A stretch of 13,991 bases of DNA from Dehalococcoidia bacterium (lineage in GTDB: Bacteria > Chloroflexota > Dehalococcoidia > Dehalococcoidales > BS750m-G39): NCBI GenBank assembly GCA_004375675.1, contig SOKR01000138.1, positions 1-13,991 of the forward strand, written 5' to 3'. Below the pieces are notes generated by a model. That model saw only the letters and a list, made by a program, of their open reading frames with translations, made no database searches and had not been told where the DNA came from. A program made the position numbers and the translations under genes. This document shows positions 6,907 through 13,991 of this stretch, in pieces; positions within the stretch are counted from its first letter, which is position 1, and the number at the start of each line of letters is the position of its first letter.

Positions 6907-7964
6907 TCTAACAGGCTCCCTCCGCTTATCCAGCGAATAATATCCTGGTAGGTAATCAGCACGATCAAGCCTAATAATATCATAAATCCGATGGAGTGCA
7001 CGATGCCTTCGGTCTTCGCCGAGACACGTTTGCCCCGCCGTATCCATTCCAGCAGGACGAATAGAATCCTGCCCCCGTCCAGGGCGGGGAAGGGTATCAG
7101 CTGGGTTATGGCGATGGCGATGCTGATGAACGCCGTCAGTTCCAGCAACGGGCTTATCCCGCTTTGAGCCACCTCTGCGGTAACCTGCACGATACCCACC
7201 GGTCCTGCGGGCGTGAAGGGGATGGTGCCCAGAATCATGCCGGCGATGCCGTTCTTGTAGAGGACCAGAGCCTCTATGCAGGAGCGCGCCCCTATCGGGA
7301 CTGCTTCCCAGGGGGGATAGCTTTCGCTTAAGATAACGGCGTCTTCGGTGCTGATTTCCAGCACCCCCATGGAGCCCTCGCCTTCGGGGGGACGCCAGCG
7401 GGGGGTAAGCGCAACGGTCTCGGCGGTGCCGTCGATATGTTCCACGGAGACGGTAATCTCCTTGCCCAGGTTGAGTTGGATGTAGCGGCTGAGCTCGCCG
7501 GCGTTTTTCAAAGGTTCGCCGTTGATGCTGATAATAGCGTCGCCGGGCGAGATGCCGGCCATATCGGCGGGCGAGTTCGGGGAGACGTCGTCTATCACCA
7601 CCCGTCCGCTGACTATATCGTGGGGGACCATATAAGCCACGGCGAGCAAGACGAAGGGCAGGAGCAGGTTCATAATTATGCCGCCGCTCAAGACCAGCAG
7701 CCTGACGCCGTAGCCCCGGCTGGCCAGGCCCTTGGGCACGGTGGGGTCTACCTCTCCGGCAATCTTGTTAAAACCGCCGAAGGGTATCCAGTTGATTGAG
7801 TAAATCGTGCCTCGCCATTTGCGACCGTATGCGCGTGGCGGAAAGCCGATGCCGAATTCCTCCACCTGTATCCCCGTAGCCTTGGCGGCGAAGAAGTGCC
7901 CCAGCTCGTGGACGATGATAAGCACGGAGAGGGCGACTATGCCGGCGACTATGGTGAGTATCAC
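6903..7964 (-). CDS. rseP: Site-2 zinc metalloprotease, RseP/RasP family
   Basis: An intramembrane protease of 353 residues that in characterised bacteria cleaves membrane-bound anti-sigma factors or leftover signal peptides. The zinc motif HELGH is at residues 19-23 in the first membrane helix. A single PDZ domain spans about 118-190 (DVSPNSPADMAGISPGDAIISING). The second catalytic motif ALDGGR is at 294-299, between C-terminal membrane helices. One PDZ domain is the shorter, RasP-like architecture rather than the two-PDZ E. coli form. Its start is GTG at 7964, overlapping the dxr stop as GTGA. The substrate here is unknown; no sigma or anti-sigma gene lies in the window. Confidence 0.94.
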   Translation of the reverse strand: MILTIVAGIVALSVLIIVHELGHFFAAKATGIQVEEFGIGFPPRAYGRKWRGTIYSINWIPFGGFNKIAGEVDPTVPKGLASRGYGVRLLVLSGGIIMNLLLPFVLLAVAYMVPHDIVSGRVVIDDVSPNSPADMAGISPGDAIISINGEPLKNAGELSRYIQLNLGKEITVSVEHIDGTAETVALTPRWRPPEGEGSMGVLEISTEDAVILSESYPPWEAVPIGARSCIEALVLYKNGIAGMILGTIPFTPAGPVGIVQVTAEVAQSGISPLLELTAFISIAIAITQLIPFPALDGGRILFVLLEWIRRGKRVSAKTEGIVHSIGFMILLGLIVLITYQDIIRWISGGSLLD

Positions 7965-9103
7965 GACTTGTCTCCAACCAGCTGCATAACCTTATCCCTG
8001 GCCCAGTCGTCCGCCGCCAGGATTTGTTCCAGGGGTGGCCTAGAGATGGCTTTATGCTCGCCCAGCGCCTGCTCAACGAGCCTTGGTATGTCGGTGAACT
8101 TAATTTTCCCGGCCAGGAATTGTTGGACGGCAATCTCATCGGCGCCGCAGAGCGCGGCGGGGTAAGTTCCGCCCCGTTTGCCCGCCTCGACGGCTATCCT
8201 CAGACAGGGGAAGGCGTCAAGGTCGGGCGGCTCGAAAGTCAGCTCTTTAATATTCTCCCAATCCAGTCGAGGGAGGTGGGGGTTAGCCAGACGCTCGGGG
8301 TAAGACAGGGCGTACTGGATGGGCAGCCGCATATCGGGCTTGCCCAACTGGGCTTTGACCGAGCCGTCGGCGAATTCCACCATAGAATGCACGATGCTCT
8401 GGGGGTGGATTAAGACCCTGATGTTATCAAAGTGAATATCAAAGAGCCAGCGGGCTTCGATTACTTCCAGCCCCTTGTTCATCAGCGTCGCCGAATCAAT
8501 GGTGACCTTGTTACCCATTCGCCAGGAAGGGTGTTTTAATGCTTGCTCGGGGGTAACCTTAGCCAGTTTGGCTTTCGAATAGTGCAAAAAGGGGCCGCCC
8601 GAGGCGGTGAGTATAATCTTGGACGGCTTGCCGCTCTCGCCTTCCAGGCACTGCCAGATGGCGCTGTGCTCGCTGTCAACGGGCATAATCTGCGCGCCGT
8701 TCCGCTTGGCTTCGGCGGTGATAATACCGCCAGCCATGACCAGCGATTCCTTGTTGGCTAGAGCGACCTGTTTGCCCGCCCGCACCGCCGCCAGCGTTGG
8801 CCCCAGCCCCCATTTCCCCGAGGTGGCGATGACCACCAGGTCTATCTCGGGGTGGCGGGCCATCTCTTCCATCGGCAGGAATTCGTATTCGGCGGTGGTG
8901 GGGGGTGGGGTCTTGGTCTCCTGATGAAAGACGAATCGGGGCTGGAATTTCTCTATCTGTTCGGCGAGGAGGGTGGTGTTTCTGCCTCCCGCCAGCCCGA
9001 TGACACTGAAGTGGCCGGGGAGGGCATCAATTACTTCCAGGGTCTGGCGGCCTATGGAGCCGGTGGTGCCGAGGACGGCGACCCGCTTTACTATATAGCC
9101 CAT
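7961..9103 (-). CDS. dxr: 1-deoxy-D-xylulose 5-phosphate reductoisomerase
   Basis: The committed MEP-pathway step: NADPH-dependent rearrangement and reduction of DXP to MEP. At 380 residues it is of typical length. Near the N-terminus is the NADPH-binding GTTGSIGRQT (residues 12-21). ALANKES (114-120) and the metal-binding PVDSEHSAIWQ (141-151, Asp143 and Glu145) follow, then TASGGPF (166-172), the loop HPSWRMG (191-197) and MNKGLEVIEA (208-217). The C-terminal helical domain ends with the usual ADDWAR. The ATG at 9103 lies 13 bases inside the end of cdsA and has no clear Shine-Dalgarno, so initiation probably depends on coupling to cdsA translation. Confidence 0.96.
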   Translation of the reverse strand: MGYIVKRVAVLGTTGSIGRQTLEVIDALPGHFSVIGLAGGRNTTLLAEQIEKFQPRFVFHQETKTPPPTTAEYEFLPMEEMARHPEIDLVVIATSGKWGLGPTLAAVRAGKQVALANKESLVMAGGIITAEAKRNGAQIMPVDSEHSAIWQCLEGESGKPSKIILTASGGPFLHYSKAKLAKVTPEQALKHPSWRMGNKVTIDSATLMNKGLEVIEARWLFDIHFDNIRVLIHPQSIVHSMVEFADGSVKAQLGKPDMRLPIQYALSYPERLANPHLPRLDWENIKELTFEPPDLDAFPCLRIAVEAGKRGGTYPAALCGADEIAVQQFLAGKIKFTDIPRLVEQALGEHKAISRPPLEQILAADDWARDKVMQLVGDKS

Positions 9104-9897
9104 ACTACATAATAGTATACCACGACGCCAGCCAAGACAATGCTATCTATCCTGTCCAGGAAGCCGCCGTGCCCCGCCAGCAGACTGCTCGAGTCCTTGA
9201 CGCCGGTGTTGCGCTTGAGCAGGGACTCAGCCAGGTCGCCGAGCTGGCCGAAGAGACTGACCAAAAAGCCTAACAATACCGCCTGCCCGCAGCCGATGGG
9301 GAGCTGGAGTGGGGTGGGGAGGGTGAAGAGCAGGGCGATGACGATGGCTCCGATAAATCCAGCTATGGTGCCTTCCCAGGTCTTACCGGGGGAGATGCGG
9401 GGGGCGAGCTTGTGCCGGCCCAGCGCCCTGCCCACAAAGTAGGCGGCGGTATCGGAGGCAAAGGTGACCAATAGCGCCAGGAAGACCCAGTTCCGGCCGT
9501 CTTCCAGGCCTCTTAAGCCAACGAAGTAGCTTAATAGAAAGCCCACGTAGAGAATGCCGCCCAGCGTCCACGCCCAGCCTACAAATGCGCCTTCTCGGCG
9601 CTGTCGTAATACTATCCAGATTAGCGATAGCACCACCGCCGAGGCGAGCAGGATGGGTGGGGTGAGATAGTCGTTATTGAGCTGGGGGCTCAAGATGAAT
9701 AACAGCGTCCAGAGCAGCCCGAAACAGGTAAGGGGGGCTATTTTTACCTTCTCGCCCATCTTGTAGAACTCGAAGACGGCCAGCAGCCCCCATATAGCCA
9801 CCAGTACGGTGAACCAGGGGAGGGGCCAGTCGAACCAGACGGCGGCGACCAGTACGGGAATGGCCCAGAGCGTGGTTAGCAACCTTTTCTTGAGCAT
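9091..9897 (-). CDS. cdsA: Phosphatidate cytidylyltransferase (CDP-diglyceride synthase)
   Basis: Makes CDP-diacylglycerol from phosphatidate and CTP at the membrane, the branch point of phospholipid synthesis. At 268 residues it is mostly hydrophobic, with about seven to eight predicted membrane helices. The family signature lies near the C-terminus: LLKRNTGVKDSSSLL (226-240) followed by GHGGFLDRIDS (242-252), with the acidic residues that bind metal. Upstream, ASDTAAYFVGR (147-157) and SPGKTWEG (169-176) are also typical. The ATG at 9897 is four bases after the uppS stop, and the 3' end overlaps dxr by 13 bases. Confidence 0.95.
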   Translation of the reverse strand: MLKKRLLTTLWAIPVLVAAVWFDWPLPWFTVLVAIWGLLAVFEFYKMGEKVKIAPLTCFGLLWTLLFILSPQLNNDYLTPPILLASAVVLSLIWIVLRQRREGAFVGWAWTLGGILYVGFLLSYFVGLRGLEDGRNWVFLALLVTFASDTAAYFVGRALGRHKLAPRISPGKTWEGTIAGFIGAIVIALLFTLPTPLQLPIGCGQAVLLGFLVSLFGQLGDLAESLLKRNTGVKDSSSLLAGHGGFLDRIDSIVLAGVVVYYYVVWAI

Positions 9898-9901
9898 ATT
9901 A

Positions 9902-10630
9902 CTACAGGGCGCCGAAGCGCCTTCGCCGGCGGCTGTAGGCGAGGAGCGCCTTGTCGATCTCCTTGCTGTCGAAGTCGGGCCAGAAGACCTCGGCGAAATA
10001 GTATTCGCTGTAGGCGGCCTGCCAAATCAGGAAGTTACTGATGCGGAGCTCGCCGGCGGTGCGGATGACCAAATCGACCGCGGGTAAGCCCGCGGTATAG
10101 AGATAGCTGTCGAACAATTGTTCGTTTATTTTCTGGGGTGGGACGCCCTCGGCGATAATCTTGCGCACGGCGTCCAGAATCTCGACACGCCCGCCGTAGT
10201 TTAAGGCGAGGCTGAACGTCATCCCGGTGTTGTCTTTGGTCAGTTCTACCGCTTTATTTATGGTCTGCTGCAGGCCCGGTGAAAGCTCGCCGAGGCGGCC
10301 CAGGTGGCGGATTCTGATGCCATTTTTGTGCAGCTTGAGGGTCTCTTTGTCTAGCGCTTCTTGCATGAGGTTGAGCAAGCCGTCAATCTCCTCCTGGGGG
10401 CGCTTCCAGTTTTCGGTGGAGAAGCCGTAGAGGGTGAGGTATTTAAGACCAAGCCGGCCGAAGTATTTAATCACCGAGCGCAGGTTTTCCGCCCCCGCCC
10501 CGTGGCCTTCGAGGCGAGGCAAGCCGCGCTGCTGCGCCCAGCGGCCGTTGCCGTCCATGATGATGGCGATATGGTTGGGGAGGTGGGGGGTCTTTTTCCT
10601 GGCTGAAACGGCTGTTACTTTGCTGCTCAT
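9902..10630 (-). CDS. uppS: Isoprenyl transferase (undecaprenyl diphosphate synthase)
   Basis: A cis-prenyltransferase that adds isopentenyl units to farnesyl diphosphate to make the C55 lipid carrier for cell-wall glycans; the exact product length cannot be read from sequence. It has 242 residues. MDGNGRWA (25-32) carries the catalytic Asp26, ALNYGGR (142-148) follows, and the family signature is DLVIRTAGELRISNFLIWQ (186-204). The C-terminus is rich in arginine (RRRRRF). The start ATG at 10630 lacks a Shine-Dalgarno; the bases before it are AT-only after a hairpin (10644-10661). It uses prenyl precursors from the Dxr/IspG pathway encoded next door. Confidence 0.95.
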   Translation of the reverse strand: MSSKVTAVSARKKTPHLPNHIAIIMDGNGRWAQQRGLPRLEGHGAGAENLRSVIKYFGRLGLKYLTLYGFSTENWKRPQEEIDGLLNLMQEALDKETLKLHKNGIRIRHLGRLGELSPGLQQTINKAVELTKDNTGMTFSLALNYGGRVEILDAVRKIIAEGVPPQKINEQLFDSYLYTAGLPAVDLVIRTAGELRISNFLIWQAAYSEYYFAEVFWPDFDSKEIDKALLAYSRRRRRFGAL

Positions 10631-10643
10631 AATAAATAATAAA

Positions 10644-10661
10644 GGTGTGTTTTAACACACC
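10644..10661 (-). terminator. Hairpin plus AT tract between frr and uppS
   Basis: GGTGTGTT (10644-10651) and AACACACC (10654-10661) are a perfect 8-base inverted repeat. Read on the minus strand, the stem is followed by TTTATTATTTATT right up to the uppS ATG. It resembles an attenuator or internal terminator, but could instead be a processing site. The stem is only moderately GC-rich and the T-tract is interrupted. Confidence 0.45.
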
Positions 10662-10685
10662 CGCTTCTTACCCGAGACCCGTTGG

Positions 10686-11243
10686 CTAGACCTCCATGAG
10701 CTCGGCTTCTTTATCGCGGGCTATCTGGTCGATATTGGCGATGAAGCTGTCGGTGACCTTTTGCAGCTGGTCCTGGGCGCGTTTTTGCTCGTCCTGAGAT
10801 ATCTCCTTGTTTTTCTCCAGCTCTTTGAGATTGGTCATGGCGTCGCGACGCTGGTTGCGTATCACTATCTTTCTTTCTTCCACCCGCTTGCGCACTATCT
10901 TGATTAGCTCCTGGCGGCGCTCTTCGCTTAAAGGGGGGAGATTTAGGCGGATGAGGTTGCCGTCGCTGGTGGGGTTTAAGCCCAGCTCGGACTTTAAGAT
11001 AGCCTTTTCTATGCTGGGGATGGTGCTCCTGTCCCAGGGCTGGATGACGAGGAGCCTGGCCGCGGGGGCGGAGATGCCGGCAATCTGGTTGAGGGGGGTG
11101 GGTACGCCGACGTAGTCTACCTTGATGTGCTCGATGAGGGCGGGGGTGGCGTGTCCGGTGCGGATGCCCGCCAGTTCCATGCGTAAGCCTTCAACCGAGG
11201 CTCGCATCTTTTCTTTCGTTGTCACTAAGACGGGGCTAACCAT
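10686..11243 (-). CDS. frr: Ribosome recycling factor
   Basis: RRF splits post-termination ribosomes together with EF-G. The 185-residue length is standard. Domain II motifs are intact: GIRTGHATPALIEHIKVDYVG (about 26-46, where most homologues have RTGRA), VPTPLNQIA (47-55) and IQPWD (67-71). The C-terminal three-helix bundle includes RKRVEERKIVIRNQRRDA (118-135) with the conserved Arg132. The ATG at 11243 comes one base after the pyrH stop. A 55-base gap holding a hairpin separates it from uppS, the only sizeable gap within the nine-gene cluster. Confidence 0.96.
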   Translation of the reverse strand: MVSPVLVTTKEKMRASVEGLRMELAGIRTGHATPALIEHIKVDYVGVPTPLNQIAGISAPAARLLVIQPWDRSTIPSIEKAILKSELGLNPTSDGNLIRLNLPPLSEERRQELIKIVRKRVEERKIVIRNQRRDAMTNLKELEKNKEISQDEQKRAQDQLQKVTDSFIANIDQIARDKEAELMEV

Positions 11244-11244
11244 T

Positions 11245-11970
11245 TTACGACTCGCTGTAGACCAGGGTGCCTATAGATTCTCCGGCTACCGCCCGCTCTA
11301 TGCTGTTGGGCGCTTGAAGGTCGAAAACGATTATAGGCAGCTTGTTTTCCAGGCACAGGGAGAGGGCGGTGGCGTCCATTACTTCCAGGCGCAGGTTTAG
11401 CATCTCGAAGTGGGTGAGTTTCTCGAACTTCTTGGCCTTGGGGTCGACGACGGGGTCGGCGCTGTAGATGCCGTCGACGTTATTCTTGGTCATCAGTAAG
11501 ACCTGGGCTTCAATCTCTATAGCGCGCAGGGCGGCGGCGGTGTCGGTGGTCATATAGGGGTTGCCTGTGCCCGCGGCGAAGATAACGGCCCTGCCTTTTT
11601 CCAAATGGCGGATGGCGCGGCGCCTGATGTAAGGTTCGGCTACCTGCTGGATGGTTATGGCGGACTGCATCCGGGTGGGTACTCCCTGGCTTTCCAGGAC
11701 GTCCTGAAGGGCGAGGGCGTTTATCACCGTAGCCAGCATGCCGGCGTAGTCAGCGGTGACGCGGTCCATGCCTTCCTTTTCCGCCTTTGCCCCCCGCCAG
11801 ATGTTGCCGCCGCCAACGACAACGCCCACGCCCACCTCCATGGCGATTACCCGTTTAATCTGCTGGGCGACCTTGAGCAGGGTAGCGGCGTCAATGCCGT
11901 AGGCGGTGCCGCCGCTGAAGGCTTCGCCGCTGAGTTTGAGAAGGACCCGCTTGTATTTCGCCTCGCTCAT
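11245..11970 (-). CDS. pyrH: UMP kinase (uridylate kinase)
   Basis: Phosphorylates UMP to UDP with ATP, feeding RNA, DNA and sugar-nucleotide synthesis. It is a 241-residue amino-acid-kinase-fold protein. The N-terminal LLKLSGEAF (10-18) contributes to the phosphate site, GGGNIWRG (53-60) to nucleotide binding, [20 protein letters not shown] (68-87) is the UMP-binding region, and [19 protein letters not shown] (132-150) completes the active site. In characterised bacteria it is a hexamer. The ATG at 11970 overlaps the tsf stop (ATGA) and has AAAGGAAG just upstream, within tsf. Confidence 0.96.
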   Translation of the reverse strand: MSEAKYKRVLLKLSGEAFSGGTAYGIDAATLLKVAQQIKRVIAMEVGVGVVVGGGNIWRGAKAEKEGMDRVTADYAGMLATVINALALQDVLESQGVPTRMQSAITIQQVAEPYIRRRAIRHLEKGRAVIFAAGTGNPYMTTDTAAALRAIEIEAQVLLMTKNNVDGIYSADPVVDPKAKKFEKLTHFEMLNLRLEVMDATALSLCLENKLPIIVFDLQAPNSIERAVAGESIGTLVYSES

Positions 11971-12485
11971 TCTTCCTTTGCTTGTTCGCCCAATTCGAAG
12001 CGGGCAAACCGGCTTACCTTGATGTTTTCGCCTACCCTGGCGATGGTTTCGGTGATGATGTCCTCAATGGTCAGTTCCTGGTCTTTGATATAGGGCTGCC
12101 GGAGCAGGCAGGCGGCCTGGGGTTCTACGTCGGCCCCTTCGGGCACTGCTTCTTCGCTAACGAATTTGGGGTTCATGGCGGCTACCTGCATGGCCAGGTT
12201 GTGCGCCAGTTGCTTGAACTCGTCGGTGCGGGCGACGAAGTCGGTTTCGCAGTTGAGCTCAATCATAGCGCCGACCCGACCCCCGATATGGATATAGGCT
12301 TCGATCAGTCCCTCGGTGGCGGTGCGCTCCGCTTTCTCTTTTGCCTTGAGCAAGCCCTGCTCTTTGAGAAACTTGAGCGCCTTTTCCCGGTCGCCCTCGG
12401 TTTTATCCAGGGCGTTGCGGCACTGCATAACGCCCGCGCCGGACTGCTCTCTCAGTTCTTTTATCGAATCCAGCGAGATTTTCAA
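11967..12485 (-). CDS. tsf: Elongation factor Ts (short form)
   Basis: Nucleotide exchange factor for EF-Tu. At 172 residues it is much shorter than the E. coli protein (about 283). The N-terminal UBA-like domain (about 1-45, with [19 protein letters not shown]) and the TDFVAR motif (81-86) that contacts EF-Tu are intact, with a single core subdomain. Short forms like this are usual in several lineages, so this is not a truncation. The start is TTG at 12485, supported by AAAGGAGAG (12491-12499) with about seven bases spacing from GGAG, and it overlaps the rpsB stop as TTGA. Confidence 0.95.
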   Translation of the reverse strand: MKISLDSIKELREQSGAGVMQCRNALDKTEGDREKALKFLKEQGLLKAKEKAERTATEGLIEAYIHIGGRVGAMIELNCETDFVARTDEFKQLAHNLAMQVAAMNPKFVSEEAVPEGADVEPQAACLLRQPYIKDQELTIEDIITETIARVGENIKVSRFARFELGEQAKEE

Positions 12486-13288
12486 GCTTTCTCTCCTTTG
12501 GGTTCGTCATCGGGGGCGCCGGCGGGGGTGTCGTCGGGAGTGAAGATGAGGGGCTCGGTCATTTCGGGTGCGCCTTCCTCAGCGGCGCCGACTAGAGCCG
12601 CCCCGCCCGTCTTGCCCTCGATAATGGCGTCGGCAATCTTGCTGCATATCAGCTTGATGGTCCTGATGGCATCGTCGTTGGCGGGGATGGGGTAGTCAAT
12701 GTCGTCGGGGTTGCAGTTGGTATCGACTATGGACACCACGGGTACGCCCACCCGCCTGGCTTCGGCGATAGCTATATTCTCTTTGGTGGGGTCAATAATG
12801 AACAGGGCGTCGGGGAGCTTGGTCAGTTCCTTGAAGCCGCCCATCTGGCGGTTGAGGCGGATGATTTTTTCCCCTATCTTGAGCGCTTCTTTCTTGGGCA
12901 GGCGCTCGAAGTCGCCGCGGCTTTGCTGGTCTTCGAGGCGGACGAGGTAGTCTATCCGCGCCTGGATGGTGGCGAAGTTGGTCAGCACCCCGCCCAGCCA
13001 GCGCTGGTTGACGTAGAACATGCCGCAGCGCTCGGCCTCCAGTTCGATAGACTCCTGTGCCTGTTTTTTGGTGCCGACGAAGAGGATGTTGCCGCCTTCG
13101 GCGGCTACCTCGCGCACGAAGTCGCAGGCTGTATCCAGCATCGCCGCCGTTTGTTCCAGGTCGATGATGTGGATGCCGTTGCGCTTGGTGAATATATATT
13201 TTTTCATAGCCGGGTGCCAGCGGCTGGTCTGGTGTCCGAAGTGGGCACCGGCTTCTAACAGTTCCTTTATGGTGACGATATCCGGCAA
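12482..13288 (-). CDS. rpsB: 30S ribosomal protein S2
   Basis: S2 joins the small subunit late in its assembly. It has 268 residues. The N-terminus carries [19 protein letters not shown] (10-28), then [10 protein letters not shown] (35-44), FVGTKKQA (70-77), [12 protein letters not shown] (94-105) and [10 protein letters not shown] (158-167). The last 30 or so residues are an acidic, Pro/Asp-rich tail of low complexity. The start is TTG at 13288: a GGAG (within AAAGGAGA) sits seven bases upstream, and [14 protein letters not shown] matches the family start. It is the first gene of the long minus-strand operon. The leader is only about 37 bases, which leaves little room for a structured autoregulatory site. 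Confidence 0.97.
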   Translation of the reverse strand: MPDIVTIKELLEAGAHFGHQTSRWHPAMKKYIFTKRNGIHIIDLEQTAAMLDTACDFVREVAAEGGNILFVGTKKQAQESIELEAERCGMFYVNQRWLGGVLTNFATIQARIDYLVRLEDQQSRGDFERLPKKEALKIGEKIIRLNRQMGGFKELTKLPDALFIIDPTKENIAIAEARRVGVPVVSIVDTNCNPDDIDYPIPANDDAIRTIKLICSKIADAIIEGKTGGAALVGAAEEGAPEMTEPLIFTPDDTPAGAPDDEPKGEKA

Positions 13289-13331
13289 GCTTGGTCTCCT
13301 TTCCAGTTAGTTATGTTATATTCAGTTTAAC

Positions 13332-13360
13332 AGTATAGCATACTGCACGCTTGGCAACAA
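13332..13360 (-). promoter_or_regulatory. Promoter of the rpsB operon
   Basis: On the minus strand, TTGTTG (13355-13360) and TATACT (13332-13337) are separated by exactly 17 bases, and the -10 is preceded by TGC, making it extended. Transcription would start near 13325, about 37 bases before the rpsB TTG. No other promoter of this quality was seen inside the cluster, though the search was by eye. Confidence 0.6.
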
Positions 13361-13377
13361 TATCAATTAAGGGTTGT

Positions 13378-13700
13378 CACCTCCCCAAGGTTTTTCGTCC
13401 CACCCTGCCCACCCTACAGGGGTTAGACCCCTATTAGCCCCTTATTGGGGGTGTCTCCACCCAGACCCTTTCCCCAAGTGGAGCAAGTCTTGCTTCCCAC
13501 CCTTCCCCTATGGTGGCAAAACTTTTGCTCCCTATTCGCCCTGCGGAGAGGATGCTAATCCCTTTGGGGAGTGTATAGCCTTCGAATATGGGGGAGTCGA
13601 AGAGGGGGCGAAGCCCCCTTTTTCCTTAAAGGGTGGCGGGTGGGAAAAGATAACATTGGGGGTGGGTTGGTGCGGGAAAAACAACTGGGAGGTGGGGAGG
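13378..13700. repeat. Hairpin-rich intergenic repeat, copy B (long form)
   Basis: This holds most of the 491-base gene-free stretch 13289-13779. Its left (13378-13460) and right (13601-13700) parts match copy A in order: a C-rich arm with TTTTTCGTCCCACCC, the hairpin AGGGGT-TAG-ACCCCT (13418-13432), GGGGGTGT, a GC hairpin at about 13603-13619, GGGTGGCGGGTGGGAAAAGAT (13631-13651), and a G-rich arm with GGGAAAAACAACTGGG. About 140 extra bases in the middle hold more small palindromes (13482-13494, 13516-13528, 13580-13602). A 118-codon open frame crosses it but looks like a by-product of the repeat. Confidence 0.78.
13603..13623 (+). terminator. Terminator-like hairpin with T-run in repeat copy B
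   Basis: AGGGGGC (13603-13609) pairs with GCCCCCT (13613-13619) around a GAA loop, and TTTTT follows (13619-13623). Outward pairing continues with wobble pairs. It has the form of a rho-independent terminator on the plus strand, although no plus-strand gene lies immediately upstream. Confidence 0.45.
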
Positions 13701-13703
13701 TTA

Positions 13704-13728
13704 AGCAATGACAGCAGGCTACATTGCT
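13704..13728. promoter_or_regulatory. Inverted repeat overlapping a -35 box, possible operator
   Basis: AGCAATG (13704-13710) and CATTGCT (13722-13728) are perfect inverted repeats 11 bases apart; pairing continues outward after one mismatch. The right half overlaps the predicted -35 of the gene at 13780, the geometry of a repressor site. No regulator gene is visible to pair it with. Confidence 0.4.
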
Positions 13729-13752
13729 AAAAGTCGGGGAAAGCCTTATTAT
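13724..13752 (+). promoter_or_regulatory. Promoter for the gene starting at 13780
   Basis: TTGCTA (13724-13729) and TATTAT (13747-13752) are spaced by 17 bases. Transcription would begin near 13760, leaving a leader of about 20 bases that contains the GGGAGGG ribosome-binding site. Confidence 0.5.
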
Positions 13753-13779
13753 TAGGTTAGAAGAATAGGGAGGGCATAG

Positions 13780-13991
13780 ATGCAGATTAAGAAGACATAC
13801 AGCCAGGTCCAGCCGGAGTTGCTCTATGACGAGGTCAAGGACTTTGTCTTGAAGCAGGGGGTGGTGGTGGGTGAAGCCAAACTGGGGACATATTCTATGC
13901 CCGAGGACTCTTCGTCGTTTATCTCGCGGGGCTTATTGACCTTTAAGGTTAAGGGGGGCAAGGAGTGCCTGAGAGCCCACATCGTGGGTTC
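13780..13991 (+). CDS. Unknown protein, N-terminal part (runs off the window)
   Basis: An open frame from the ATG at 13780 continues to the window edge with no stop (70 full codons). A strong GGGAGGG Shine-Dalgarno about five bases upstream and a plausible promoter support a real gene. The visible protein begins MQIKKTYSQVQPELLYDEVK and continues with FVLKQGVVVGEAKLGTYSMP and SFISRGLLTFKVKG. It has no signal peptide or membrane segment, and alternating hydrophobic stretches suggest beta strands. I do not recognise the family. It is divergent from the rpsB operon and separated from it by repeat copy B. Confidence 0.75.
   Translation, partial: MQIKKTYSQVQPELLYDEVKDFVLKQGVVVGEAKLGTYSMPEDSSSFISRGLLTFKVKGGKECLRAHIVG

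Noticed and set aside
6907..7047. Extended N-terminus of ispG from an ATG at 7047
   Set aside because: The added 47 residues are an out-of-frame shadow of the rseP C-terminus; the TTG at 6906 has a good ribosome-binding site and fits the family start.
11982..12695. A 237-codon plus-strand open frame across tsf and rpsB
   Set aside because: It is antisense to two conserved genes; high GC leaves few stops in this frame. No motif supports it.
13374..13730. A 118-codon open frame in the intergenic region
   Set aside because: It coincides with the hairpin repeat, is rich in Pro, Gly and Cys as expected from C/G runs, and has no ribosome-binding site.

Overview
The window looks like a bacterial chromosome of moderately high GC, most likely a member of the Chloroflexota (Dehalococcoidia-like). 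That placement is an inference from gene order (a minus-strand rpsB-tsf-pyrH-frr-uppS-cdsA-dxr-rseP-ispG run with proS further down), from a short EF-Ts and from the protein sequences; no rRNA is present to confirm it.

Layout. Positions 1-737 (+) hold the 3' end of pheT. Positions 738-1004 are non-coding: a hairpin-rich GC-skewed repeat (copy A, about 751-930), then an extended -10 promoter. arsM, an arsenite methyltransferase gene of lower GC, lies at 1005-1835 (+). Its stop codon overlaps the end of the convergent proS (1822-3531, -). Upstream of proS on the minus strand are three genes that interrupt an otherwise housekeeping cluster: a small DUF4389 membrane protein (3584-3868), a pentapeptide-repeat protein fused to a two-TM potassium-channel pore (3949-5223), and an AT-richer one-TM protein of unknown function (5245-5826). 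Above them is the tightly packed cluster ispG, rseP, dxr, cdsA, uppS, frr, pyrH, tsf, rpsB (5860-13288), mostly with 4-base overlaps or gaps of a few bases, driven by a candidate promoter at 13332-13360. Positions 13289-13779 carry no gene but hold a second, longer copy of the hairpin-rich repeat (copy B, about 13378-13700), then an inverted repeat and a promoter for a partial unknown plus-strand gene starting at 13780.

How the genes work together. The large minus-strand operon joins translation (S2, EF-Ts, ribosome recycling factor, and ProRS at the far end), pyrimidine nucleotide supply (UMP kinase), isoprenoid precursor synthesis by the MEP pathway (Dxr, IspG), undecaprenyl carrier synthesis (UppS), phospholipid synthesis (CdsA) and envelope regulated proteolysis (RseP). 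The inserted trio is membrane-associated and probably accessory. The most unusual item is the repeat family. Its two copies differ in length, yet both keep the same palindromes, and paired stem positions change together, which points to selection on DNA or RNA structure.
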